Under the pieces are notes generated by a model. It worked only from the letters and a program-made list of their open reading frames with translations. It ran no database searches and was not told the origin of the DNA. A program made the position numbers and the translations under genes. Positions 52,719 through 61,582 of a stretch of DNA of 64,000 nt are shown here, piece by piece (the stretch's first letter is position 1; each line of letters opens with the position of its first letter). The stretch spans positions 186,001 through 250,000 of the forward strand of contig JAGXGA010000019.1 of NCBI GenBank assembly GCA_024636975.1, given 5' to 3'. The stretch comes from Mariniphaga sp. Lineage in GTDB: Bacteria > Bacteroidota > Bacteroidia > Bacteroidales > Prolixibacteraceae.

Positions 52719-53105
52719 ATGAGGTACTTAAAGGAAAAATATCCACTTCAGGAGGAAAGTTATCAAATAATTGGGATATGTATGGAAGTTCATCGCATTC
52801 TGGGAAAAGGTTTTTTGGAAATTGTTTATAAAGATGCTTTGGAATACGAATTTAAGTTGCAAGATATTCCTTATGAAAGAGAAAAGAAATATGAAATTGA
52901 ATATAAAGATATAATATTGCCTCACAAGTTTTATGCAGATTTTGTTGTTTTTGACACTATTATTCTTGAAGTAAAAGCACAACAAGGTATTGTAGAAAAT
53001 CATGTAAAATGGGTTATCAATTATCTTGCAGCGTCAAAGTGTAAGTTAGGTTTAATTGTAAATTTTGGAGAAGATTCATTGATTACAAAACGTCTAATAT
53101 TATGA
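52719..53105 (+). CDS. GxxExxY protein (PD-(D/E)XK nuclease fold)
   Basis: A 128-residue protein. The defining motif is G31-F-L-E34-I-V-Y37 (GxxExxY). The nuclease-like core follows: D74 in HKFYADFVVFD and E84-V-K86 in IILEVKAQQG, the PD-(D/E)xK arrangement. The C-terminal ends QVINYL-type helix (HVKWVINYLAASKCKLGLIVNFG), conserved in the family (PDDEXK_3). No characterised activity is known to me. It is enclosed by copies of one 18-bp repeat on both sides and lies between two DUF6807 genes, so it looks like a mobile or selfish unit. A separate ribosome site is not obvious. Confidence 0.88.
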   Translation: MRYLKEKYPLQEESYQIIGICMEVHRILGKGFLEIVYKDALEYEFKLQDIPYEREKKYEIEYKDIILPHKFYADFVVFDTIILEVKAQQGIVENHVKWVINYLAASKCKLGLIVNFGEDSLITKRLIL

Positions 53106-53540
53106 ATTGCGAATCTGAGGCTAAATAATGTCAGCCACAGATTCACAGATAAAGAAATATAAAGAAAATGAAAGTAATAAAGACTATTGCCACGGATTCA
53201 CAGATTGAAATTATGGAAGTTTGCCACAGATTCATAGATAAAAATGAGTAAATTTAAGCGAAATGAGTAAGGATATTGCCACAGATTCACAGATTGAAAT
53301 TATGGAAGTTGCCACAGATTCACAGATTAGGAAGATGAATAAAGTTTTCATAAAATCTGTGAATCTGTGGCTATCTTATTCAATATTAATCTGTGAATCT
53401 GTGGCTATCTAATTCATTGTAAATCTGTGAATCTGTGGCTATCTAATTCATTGTAAATCTGTGAATCTGTGGCTATCCAATTCATTGAAATTTGTGAATC
53501 TGTGGCTATCAAATTCAATATTAATCTGTGAATCTGTGGC
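53105..53540. repeat. Repeat cluster right of the GxxExxY gene
   Basis: A degenerate inverted copy at 53105-53121 is followed by five direct copies (53134, 53189, 53223, 53278, 53311) and six inverted copies (53354, 53388, 53422, 53456, 53489, 53523). The last five inverted copies form a tandem array with a 33-34 base period whose spacers are nearly identical (TATCTAATTCATTGTA-like). The array ends 24 bases before the start of the next gene. Confidence 0.95.
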
Positions 53541-53564
53541 TATCTAATTCAAAAACTAAAGAAT

Positions 53565-54458
53565 ATGAAAAAAATTACTTTTCTCTGTCTTTTCCTTTTA
53601 ACCACACTATTTGTTGCAACAGGGCAATCAAAGGTTACGGCTGAATATTTGGGCGACAAAATTGAATTCAGGGTAAATGGCAATCTGTTTACCACCTATA
53701 TTGTATCGGATTTCGAAAAGTACCCCTTTTTCTATCCGGTAAACGGACCTTCCAACGCTTCGGTAACATCCATGCGGAATGCCAATTACCCGCATCACAG
53801 TTCGCTGTTCTTTGGCTGCGACAAGGTGAACGGCGGGAATTACTGGCAGGAAGGACTCGAACGTGGTCAGATTATTTCATTGCGGGCCGACATTCTTGAA
53901 ACAGGTGGGGATAAAGCTGTAGTTGAAAATGAATGCATATGGACCCGACCGGGAGCTGATGCTCCAGTTAAGGACAAGCGTATTATTACGGTTAATGCGC
54001 CATCAGCAGATAAATTTCAGATCGACTTTGAAATAAGCATGGAAATGCTTATGGATGTTACAATTGAAAAAACCAACCACTCTTTGTTCAGCGGACGCAT
54101 GGACCCCGACCTGGCAGTAATCAACGGGGGTACCATGATTAATGCAGAGGGCGATACAGGTGAAAAAGGTACTTTTGGCAAACGTTCGGCATGGATGGAT
54201 TACCATGGCAACCGGATGGGAAAAACCGAAGGGATGGCCATTATGCAGCACCCGTCGAACGAGTGGTTTCCGGCACCATGGTTTACCCGCGACTACGGAT
54301 TCTTCTCACCCACCCCGATGTATTGGCCCGAAAATGATAAAAATACTGTACTGAAAAAAGGAGAAAAAATTATCTTACGCTATCGCGTACTGGTACATTC
54401 AGGTGACCACAACCAGGCCGGTATTGCCAATGAGTTTGAAAAATATAAATCAGAATAA
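53565..54458 (+). CDS. DUF6807 (PmoA-like) secreted protein, short form
   Basis: A 297-residue protein with signal peptide (1-20, ending VATGQ). It has ANYPHHSSLFFGCDKVNGGN, MDYHGNRMGKTEGMAIMQHP and FTRDYGFFSPTPMYWPENDK, the family's His-containing segments. It is the second DUF6807 gene, separated from the first by the repeat/GxxExxY cluster. It is followed after 17 bases by a Gfo/Idh gene, so the two are an operon. Its promoter must lie in or right of the repeat array. Confidence 0.82.
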   Translation: MKKITFLCLFLLTTLFVATGQSKVTAEYLGDKIEFRVNGNLFTTYIVSDFEKYPFFYPVNGPSNASVTSMRNANYPHHSSLFFGCDKVNGGNYWQEGLERGQIISLRADILETGGDKAVVENECIWTRPGADAPVKDKRIITVNAPSADKFQIDFEISMEMLMDVTIEKTNHSLFSGRMDPDLAVINGGTMINAEGDTGEKGTFGKRSAWMDYHGNRMGKTEGMAIMQHPSNEWFPAPWFTRDYGFFSPTPMYWPENDKNTVLKKGEKIILRYRVLVHSGDHNQAGIANEFEKYKSE

Positions 54459-54475
54459 CTAAAAATATATATCCA

Positions 54476-55849
54476 ATGAAACGAAGAATTTTTATAAAGA
54501 ATGCAGCTGCAACAGCAGCAGGAGCTATGATCATCCCCACCATTATTCCATCGTCGGTTATGGGGAAAAATGCACCAAGTAATAAAATCAATGTCGGTCA
54601 GATTGGTTGCGGACGCATAGCCCGCGATCATGATATGCCGGGAGTTATGCAATACGATGTGGCCCGTATGGTTGCAGTATCGGATGTCGACAGCAACCGT
54701 ATGGCCGATGGCAAAAAGCTGGTAGAAGATTATTACAATAAAAAATCGGGCAGCAGCAATGCCGTGGATGTAAAGATGTATGATGATTATAAAGAGATGT
54801 TGCTGAACAAGGACATAGATGCCGTAGTAATCAGTACACCCGACCACTGGCATGCCCAACCGGCGATGGAAGCTGCCCTTGCCGGAAAAGACATTTATCT
54901 TCAAAAGCCAAATTCTCTTACTGTTGAAGAGGGCCGGATAATGAGCGATACTGTTAACCGGCAGGGTATAATTTTGCAAATCGGCACGCAGCAGCGTTCA
55001 TCTGCACAATTCCGAAGAGCTGCTGAACTGGTACGAAATGGACGAATCGGGAAACTACACACAGTAAAAATAGGATTGCCTGGTGATCCTTCCGGACCTG
55101 TGTTTCCTGTAATGCCTGTTCCGGAAAACCTGAACTTTGGTATGTGGCTTGGACCCACACCTGAAGTTCCCTACACTGAAAACCTGGTTCATCCCCAGGA
55201 AGGTTATGGAAGACCAGGCTGGTTGAGGCATGAGTATTACGGTGCGGGTATGATTACCGGCTGGGGTCAGCACCACTACGACTCGGCAGCATGGGGAATG
55301 GATACCGAATTTACCGGACCCGTTTCTGTGGAAGCAGTTGCTGAATTCCCCAAATTTGGAAGCTGGAATGTTCATGGTGATTTTATGGTGAAGCATGAAT
55401 ATGAAAAAGGAATTACTGTTTATACCAGCGGTGGGTTTCCAAACGGGATACGCTATGAAGGAACTGATGGATGGATTTTCGTTACACGTGGTGCATACCG
55501 GGCAACCGCCAGTGATCCGATTCCAGAAGGCAGCACAAAAGCACTTGACGCCAGCAGCCCTGAAATTTTAAAATATGTAATCGGAGAAGACGAGATTCAT
55601 TTATACGTCAGTGAAGAGCAACATGGTAACTGGCTCGAATGTATTCAATCACGCAAACAACCCATTTCCCCGGTGGAAATCGGTCATCGTGCATGTACAG
55701 TATGCCTGATTAGCCATATAGCAATGAAAATACCGGAAAGGCTGAAATGGAATCCCAAAACTGAACGGTTTGTTGATAACGATTATGCAAACTCTATGCT
55801 TAGCAGGCCGCAGAGGTATCCTTACGGAACGAATTATATAAAGATATAA
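54476..55849 (+). CDS. Gfo/Idh/MocA oxidoreductase, exported
   Basis: A 457-residue NAD-dependent oxidoreductase. N-terminal KRRIFIKNAAATAAGAMIIP is a Tat-like signal; the Rossmann motif is VGQIGCGRIARDH (about 42-54), the catalytic region has DIYLQKPNSL (QKP instead of EKP) and MITGWGQHHYDSAAWGMDTE has the His/Asp site. It is co-transcribed with the DUF6807 gene upstream, suggesting that DUF6807 and the oxidoreductase act on the same sugar. The substrate is unknown. Confidence 0.9.
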   Translation: MKRRIFIKNAAATAAGAMIIPTIIPSSVMGKNAPSNKINVGQIGCGRIARDHDMPGVMQYDVARMVAVSDVDSNRMADGKKLVEDYYNKKSGSSNAVDVKMYDDYKEMLLNKDIDAVVISTPDHWHAQPAMEAALAGKDIYLQKPNSLTVEEGRIMSDTVNRQGIILQIGTQQRSSAQFRRAAELVRNGRIGKLHTVKIGLPGDPSGPVFPVMPVPENLNFGMWLGPTPEVPYTENLVHPQEGYGRPGWLRHEYYGAGMITGWGQHHYDSAAWGMDTEFTGPVSVEAVAEFPKFGSWNVHGDFMVKHEYEKGITVYTSGGFPNGIRYEGTDGWIFVTRGAYRATASDPIPEGSTKALDASSPEILKYVIGEDEIHLYVSEEQHGNWLECIQSRKQPISPVEIGHRACTVCLISHIAMKIPERLKWNPKTERFVDNDYANSMLSRPQRYPYGTNYIKI

Positions 55850-56296
55850 GTGATAAAATTATTGGTAACATGGGGAATTTTAAAAAAAGTGTCTTTTTTT
55901 TTTATTATGTCCATTCATTTTCAAAGCATTTTTTTCCAGGACTGATTCTTCTACCTTTTAATTTCCAATTGAATTTAAAATCATTTCAAATAACATGATA
56001 TAGGTTTTATTTGACCAATTAAATGATATTTTTTCAGAACCTGGTGATTTTAAATTATTCTTCTTTAATAAAATTATTTTGCAGTTTTTTTAAATTATAA
56101 TTAAATTCCCAACATTATTTTAACAAACCAATTGATATGACAGAACTATTTTACATGACTTGCTCGCTTTTGTTGTAGATAACATAATATTTTCATTTTT
56201 AGGTACCTCGTGTGTTAAACAATTCATTCGCGCACTTGTTGTTTGGAATTGACTTGGAAAATTTATAAAAACTGCATATTTTAAAACTAATCAGTT
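55850..56296. other. AT-rich intergenic gap
   Basis: About 450 AT-rich bases. I find no gene, RNA, hairpin or exact TAnnTTTG box that I can support. Confidence 0.55.
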
Positions 56297-57127
56297 ATGA
56301 CAAACAGAAGGAATTTTCTAAAAATCTCTGGGATGGGATTGGCTGCTTCTGCCGTTCCAAAATTTTCATACGCCTCACCTGGCAGCGCATTAAAAAGAAA
56401 TGAACTTAAATTAGGTGTGGCATCCTATACCCTACGTAAATTCCCAACAGAGGAAGCATTGGATATGACCTTACGTTGCGGAGTGAACCGTATTACTTTT
56501 AAGGACATGCATCTGCCGCTTGATTCCAGCAAGGAAACGATAAAAAAGACACTGGAACTTTGCCAAAAAAAAGGAATTCATCTATACGGAGCAGGGGTGA
56601 TCTCAATGAAAACAAAAGAAGAGGTAGATCGGGCATTTGAATATGCCAAGATGGCCAATATGGATTTGATTGTTGGGGTTCCGGTTCACGAGCTACTTGA
56701 TTATGTAGAAAAAAAAGTAAAGCAACATGACATTAAGTTAGCAATTCACAATCATGGGCCTGGTGATAAGCTTTACCCAAGTGCCGAAAGTGCCTATACG
56801 CTGGTTAAAAATATGGATAAACGCATGGGGCTATGTATCGACATTGGTCATACCAAACGAATAAATGGAGATCCGGAACAAGATGTAAAAGATTATTTCG
56901 ATCGCATACATGACATTCACATTAAAGATGTAACAGCTTCAACCCCGGAAGGAACAACCAGTATAATTGGTCGCGGTGTAATTGATTTTCCGTTATTTTT
57001 AAGTACTGTCTCAAAATTAGGATACAACGGCACCCTGGCACTGGAATATGAAGCAGAAGCTGAAGATCCCCTGCCTGGAATGATGGAATCGTTAGGTTAT
57101 GTTAAAGGCGTTTTAGCCACCCTTTAA
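56297..57127 (+). CDS. Xylose-isomerase-like TIM-barrel protein (sugar isomerase/epimerase family), exported
   Basis: A 276-residue protein with a Tat-type signal (NRRNFLKISGMGLAASAVPK). The AP-endonuclease-2/isomerase fold has metal-site parts LAIHNHGPGD, GLCIDIGHTKR, DIHIKDVTAS and GTLALEYEAE; one usual Glu in the strand MDLIVGVPVHE appears replaced by Gly-Val. It begins the plus-strand cluster with a Gfo/Idh gene (23-base gap) and SusC/SusD. Relatives are linked to epimerising or eliminating 3-keto sugars. The reaction here is not defined. Confidence 0.84.
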   Translation: MTNRRNFLKISGMGLAASAVPKFSYASPGSALKRNELKLGVASYTLRKFPTEEALDMTLRCGVNRITFKDMHLPLDSSKETIKKTLELCQKKGIHLYGAGVISMKTKEEVDRAFEYAKMANMDLIVGVPVHELLDYVEKKVKQHDIKLAIHNHGPGDKLYPSAESAYTLVKNMDKRMGLCIDIGHTKRINGDPEQDVKDYFDRIHDIHIKDVTASTPEGTTSIIGRGVIDFPLFLSTVSKLGYNGTLALEYEAEAEDPLPGMMESLGYVKGVLATL

Positions 57128-57150
57128 GAAATACTTTAAACCTTATAAAA

Positions 57151-58494
57151 ATGAACTCAGACAGAAGAAAATTTATAAAAAAAGTTGCCAGCGGAACTGC
57201 CGGAATAGCTGTAGGAAGTTCTGTCCTGGGCATGTCGGCAAAAAGTTATGCACGTATAATTGGTGCCAACGACAGGATCAATGTAGCCATTGCAGGACTA
57301 GGTCGCAGACTGGGAGCATACTATCAGCCAATAGCATTAAAAGAAAGCAATGTAAATTTGGTATATCTGTGCGATGTTATGGAAAATCAACGTGAAAGGG
57401 CCTTGAAGAATTTTTCCAAACATATTGATTACAAGCCAAAATTAGAGAATGACATCCGTAAAGTAATTGACGATCCGGAGGTGGATGCCTTGATAAATGC
57501 AACGCCTGATCACTGGCACACTCCCGGAGCGATTATGGGCTTGAAAGGAGGAAAACATGTTTATGTCGAAAAACCATGTAGCCACAACATGTTTGAAAAT
57601 AAATTGCTAGTTGATGCCACCAAAAAGTACAAAAAAGTGGTACAGATGGGGGTACAACAACGTTCTTCGGATCACACGATAGAAATTATAAATGAAATTC
57701 ATAATGGTGTTATCGGAACTCCATACAAAGCGGTGGCTTTTTATACCAGTGCCCGAGGCGAAGTTCCAAAGCAACAAATAACTTCTGTACCGAATGGATT
57801 GGATTGGGAACTATTTCAGGGACCAGCACCACGAAGAGAATATACCTCTGAAACATGGGATTATAATTGGCATTGGTATGGCTGGGATTATGGAACAGCT
57901 GAGGCAGGAAACAATGGCACCCATGAATTTGATGTTGCGCGCTGGGCTCTTCAGGTTGATAATCCTCTACATGTTGATGCTGAAGCTGAAAAAAGACATT
58001 TTCCTGACGATGGTTGGGAAATGTATGATACAATGGATGTGACCTTCAGATTCCCTGGCGGTAAAATAATTGAATGGGATGGTAAAAGCAGAAACGGATA
58101 TAAAACATATGGTTACGATCGCGGAACAATTATATTCGGTAGTGATGGTACAGTTTTCATCAACCGCAATGAATATATTTTACAGGATCGTTCGGGGAAA
58201 GTGGTTAAAAACAGCAGATCGGCGTCGAATGAAGCCGGAAATGCCCTGGGAGGTGGAGGTGATATGTCCACAGCTCACATCATGAATTTTTTTGATGGGA
58301 TCAGGGGTAAAAGCAAATTAACCGCTCCTATTGAACAAGGTGCAATAACTCAGGCTCTGGTGCACTATGCTAATGTCGCATACCGTATTGGAAGAGGATT
58401 CGACATTGATGCTCAGACAGGAAAAATGCTCGACCAGAAAGCCGCTGCATTATGGGGAAGAGATTACCATCCCGGTTGGGAACCAAAAATTTAA
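57151..58494 (+). CDS. Gfo/Idh/MocA oxidoreductase, Tat-exported
   Basis: A 447-residue NAD-dependent oxidoreductase. N-terminal DRRKFIKKVASGTAGIAVGS is a Tat signal; VAIAGLGRRLGAYYQP carries the dinucleotide motif, VYVEKPCSHN the catalytic lysine, and GNNGTHEFDVARWALQ the His/Asp pair. It is very similar in plan to the gene at 24669-26009. It is followed 36 bases later by SusC, so imported oligosaccharide and oxidation may be linked. Confidence 0.92.
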   Translation: MNSDRRKFIKKVASGTAGIAVGSSVLGMSAKSYARIIGANDRINVAIAGLGRRLGAYYQPIALKESNVNLVYLCDVMENQRERALKNFSKHIDYKPKLENDIRKVIDDPEVDALINATPDHWHTPGAIMGLKGGKHVYVEKPCSHNMFENKLLVDATKKYKKVVQMGVQQRSSDHTIEIINEIHNGVIGTPYKAVAFYTSARGEVPKQQITSVPNGLDWELFQGPAPRREYTSETWDYNWHWYGWDYGTAEAGNNGTHEFDVARWALQVDNPLHVDAEAEKRHFPDDGWEMYDTMDVTFRFPGGKIIEWDGKSRNGYKTYGYDRGTIIFGSDGTVFINRNEYILQDRSGKVVKNSRSASNEAGNALGGGGDMSTAHIMNFFDGIRGKSKLTAPIEQGAITQALVHYANVAYRIGRGFDIDAQTGKMLDQKAAALWGRDYHPGWEPKI

Positions 58495-58530
58495 CAAATC
58501 AAATTAATTTTAAACTATCAAATCAAAGTT

Positions 58531-61500
58531 ATGAACAAACGATTATTGTTTTTATTAATTGTGTTGGTTATTGCTATGAATAATGCAATGGCTCAGCGAA
58601 CTGTTACAGGAACAGTTGTTGATGAAAGTGAAACGCCGCTTCCGGGTGTTACTGTGGTTGTAAAAGGAACAACAATTGGTACAGTTACCGACAATGAGGG
58701 AAACTTCAGTTTAGCTGTTCCCGAGAGTGGAAAAATTCTTGTATTTTCATTTATTGGAATGAAAATGCAGGAGGTTCCAATCACGGGTTCTCAACACAGC
58801 ATTCAGATGGAATCCGATGTAATTGGACTGGAAGAGGTTATTGCAGTAGGTTATGGAACAATGCGAAAAAGTGACCTTACAGGCTCAGTAACAAGAGTCT
58901 CAATGGATGACAGGCCACCACAGTCGAACCTTAATGTTTTGCAGGCTTTGCAAGGAACTTCTGCAGGCGTAAATGTACAGGCTACAGGACTGGCGGGAAG
59001 TGAACCTGAATTATCAATCAGGGGTCAAACATCTCTTTCAGCTAATGATGACCCATTAATAGTGCTTGATGGAATAATTTACAATGGCTCAATTAATGAC
59101 ATCAATATTAACAACGTAGAATCAATCGACATTCTTAAAGATGCAAGTGCTGCTGCCGTTTATGGTTCAAGGTCGGCAAACGGAGTTATGATTATTACCA
59201 CAAAAAAAGGAACTACAGAAAAACCTCGGATTACTTTCAACATGTACTATGGATTTCAGGACATGACCAACAACCCGATGAAAGTAATGAATGCCGAACA
59301 GTATGCCATACGTCTGGTAGATTATTACTATCAACAGGAATTATATCAGTGGTATTATACCAATCCTACAAGTGATGCAGGAAAACCCGTCCGTCCGGAT
59401 ATTACAAACAGAAGCCTGGTTTCAGAAAGGTTACGTACCCAGGAAGAAAAAGATAATTATATGGCGGGCAATAAAATCGATTGGGTAGATGAGGTATTAC
59501 AAATTGCCCCCATACAAAACTATAACGTCAGTTATTCGGGAAGAAGCAACAAAACAAATTACTTTGTATCAGGCTCTTTTACCAATGAGGAAGGAATTCA
59601 GTTAAATGACAAATTCAAAAGGCTTACCCTTCATACAAATATTGAAAGTGAACTGACCGATTGGCTGACAATGGGGGTCATCTCCTCCTATTCATATCGG
59701 GACTATTCAGGATTACCCGCGAGCCTTCACTTTGCAAGAAGAGGTAGCCCGTTGGCCGATAATCATATCGGTTCCCCAAATTATGAAAAATTCCTGACCG
59801 GAGAAGTTTATATGGAATATCCTTTGGTGGATACCTATGCCGATAACAGCGATATCCGCAACAATCTATTTTTGGTTACCAGTGCCAAAGTATCCATACC
59901 ATGGGTTCAAGGCTTATCTTATAACCTAGATTACTCTCACAACTATTCCAACAGGAACGAAAATAGTTTCTTTCCGGTGAACCATCCTGACGGAGTTAAC
60001 AACAAAGGGCGTGCAGAAAAAGAACCTTCTGAAGAAAGAAACTGGCTGGTAAATAATATTATAACTTACGATAACACCTTTAATAACCATCACATCAACA
60101 CTACCTTACTCTACAGTCGTGAGAGCAGACATGGGCAAAGTTCATTTCTCAGAGCTGAAGGTTTCGATAATCCTGTACTTGGATACAACAGCATGGAACT
60201 TGGCACAGTAGCTACTGTATCATCAGGTGCATGGGAAGAAAACAGTCTGTCATATATGGCGCGGCTTAATTATTCCTACATGAACCGTTATTTATTTACG
60301 GCTACCTACAGAAGAGATGGATTCTCCGGATTTGGAGCAGAGAATAAATTTGCAAATTTCCCATCAGTTTCATTGGGCTGGGTAATATCTGAAGAAGATT
60401 TCCTAAGCAATTCGGATATGTATTTAAAGATCAGGACTTCCTATGGTGAAAATGGAAACCAGGGAATCGGACGTTATTCAAGTTTTTCAAGAATGGAAGA
60501 TCAGGCGTATGTGTATGGATCGTCCACTGCCATAGGCGTTTATCCAAATACTCTGGGGAATGCGTCGCTTAGCTGGGAATCTACCACTTCTGTGAACTTA
60601 GGCTTTGATTTTGGTTTTTTAAAACAAAGGATTTCAGGCTCTCTGGACTTTTATCAGGCCAACACGACTGATGTACTGGTTGAACGTGCCCTCCCTATTA
60701 CTACCGGCTATGAAAGTGTATGGACCAACATCGGCGGAATTGAAAATAAGGGGATTGAACTTGAACTTAACACAATCAACCTTCAAAAAAGGGAATTTAC
60801 CTGGAATACAAACTTCATGTTTTCACTTAACAGGGATAAAATCACAAAACTGTATGGCGATGAAAATGATCAGGACATTGGGAATTCATGGTTTGTAGGA
60901 GAACCAATATCCGCTATTTATGATTACGAAATAGACGGTGGCATATGGACAGAAGAAGAATTATACAGCGGACAGATATTCGACAACTGGTATCCCGGCC
61001 AGTATAGGTATAAGGACCTGAACAATGATGGAGTTATTGAGCCAACAAATGACCGAAAAATTATAGGTTATGAAGCTCCCAGCTATCGTTTCAGTATAAA
61101 TAATTCATTGTCTTTTAAAAATTTCTCCTTATCAGTGTTTATTTATTCTGTCCAGGGAGGCGATAAATATTTTATGCAGAATAACTCCTCCGTAGTCAAT
61201 ATCTCCTGGAATGCCGATGATGTTTATCGGATCAATGCATCTGCTGTCCGCCCCTACTGGAGGCCTGACAATCCTGTTAACAATGCTACAGGTGTATACA
61301 ATACCCCGGTTACACACGGAGGAGTCTACGAAAGCAGAGGTTTTGTAAGATTACAGGATGTTTCGCTCACCTATCAGCTTGGTAGAAATGCGCTCGACTA
61401 TTTAAATTTTGAAGACCTTCGAATTTATATTGCGAGCAAAAATCCTTACACATGGACACAATGGTCAGGTTGGGACCCTGAATCAGGCACCAGTAATGAA

Positions 61501-61545
61501 CCGGTTATGAGAAATGTAACAGTTGGTTTTAAACTGACGCTTTAA
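58531..61545 (+). CDS. SusC/RagA-family TonB-dependent outer-membrane transporter
   Basis: A 1004-residue outer-membrane protein. The signal peptide (1-21) is followed by a carboxypeptidase-regulatory-like domain (about 23-100; TVTGTVVDESETPLPGVTVV), the TonB-box/plug region (EEVIAVGYGTMRKSDLTGSV, then plug to about 215 with SIDILKDASAAAVYGSRSAN) and a 22-strand barrel ending in MRNVTVGFKLTL. With the neighbouring SusD it should import glycan fragments using TonB energy. Length is typical. No N-terminal STN/anti-sigma extension, so it is probably not an ECF-signalling form. Confidence 0.95.
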   Translation: MNKRLLFLLIVLVIAMNNAMAQRTVTGTVVDESETPLPGVTVVVKGTTIGTVTDNEGNFSLAVPESGKILVFSFIGMKMQEVPITGSQHSIQMESDVIGLEEVIAVGYGTMRKSDLTGSVTRVSMDDRPPQSNLNVLQALQGTSAGVNVQATGLAGSEPELSIRGQTSLSANDDPLIVLDGIIYNGSINDININNVESIDILKDASAAAVYGSRSANGVMIITTKKGTTEKPRITFNMYYGFQDMTNNPMKVMNAEQYAIRLVDYYYQQELYQWYYTNPTSDAGKPVRPDITNRSLVSERLRTQEEKDNYMAGNKIDWVDEVLQIAPIQNYNVSYSGRSNKTNYFVSGSFTNEEGIQLNDKFKRLTLHTNIESELTDWLTMGVISSYSYRDYSGLPASLHFARRGSPLADNHIGSPNYEKFLTGEVYMEYPLVDTYADNSDIRNNLFLVTSAKVSIPWVQGLSYNLDYSHNYSNRNENSFFPVNHPDGVNNKGRAEKEPSEERNWLVNNIITYDNTFNNHHINTTLLYSRESRHGQSSFLRAEGFDNPVLGYNSMELGTVATVSSGAWEENSLSYMARLNYSYMNRYLFTATYRRDGFSGFGAENKFANFPSVSLGWVISEEDFLSNSDMYLKIRTSYGENGNQGIGRYSSFSRMEDQAYVYGSSTAIGVYPNTLGNASLSWESTTSVNLGFDFGFLKQRISGSLDFYQANTTDVLVERALPITTGYESVWTNIGGIENKGIELELNTINLQKREFTWNTNFMFSLNRDKITKLYGDENDQDIGNSWFVGEPISAIYDYEIDGGIWTEEELYSGQIFDNWYPGQYRYKDLNNDGVIEPTNDRKIIGYEAPSYRFSINNSLSFKNFSLSVFIYSVQGGDKYFMQNNSSVVNISWNADDVYRINASAVRPYWRPDNPVNNATGVYNTPVTHGGVYESRGFVRLQDVSLTYQLGRNALDYLNFEDLRIYIASKNPYTWTQWSGWDPESGTSNEPVMRNVTVGFKLTL

Positions 61546-61582
61546 CAGGAATTTGGATAATTATCAAATTGTTTTATTTAAA

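Noticed and set aside
52499-52831. 110-codon plus-strand open frame
   Set aside because: Its codons run mostly through the repeat copies and overlap the GxxExxY start in another frame.
53354-53540. Possible CRISPR array
   Set aside because: Repeat units are 18 bases with 15-16 base spacers that are nearly identical to each other, inverted copies occur nearby, and there are no cas genes.
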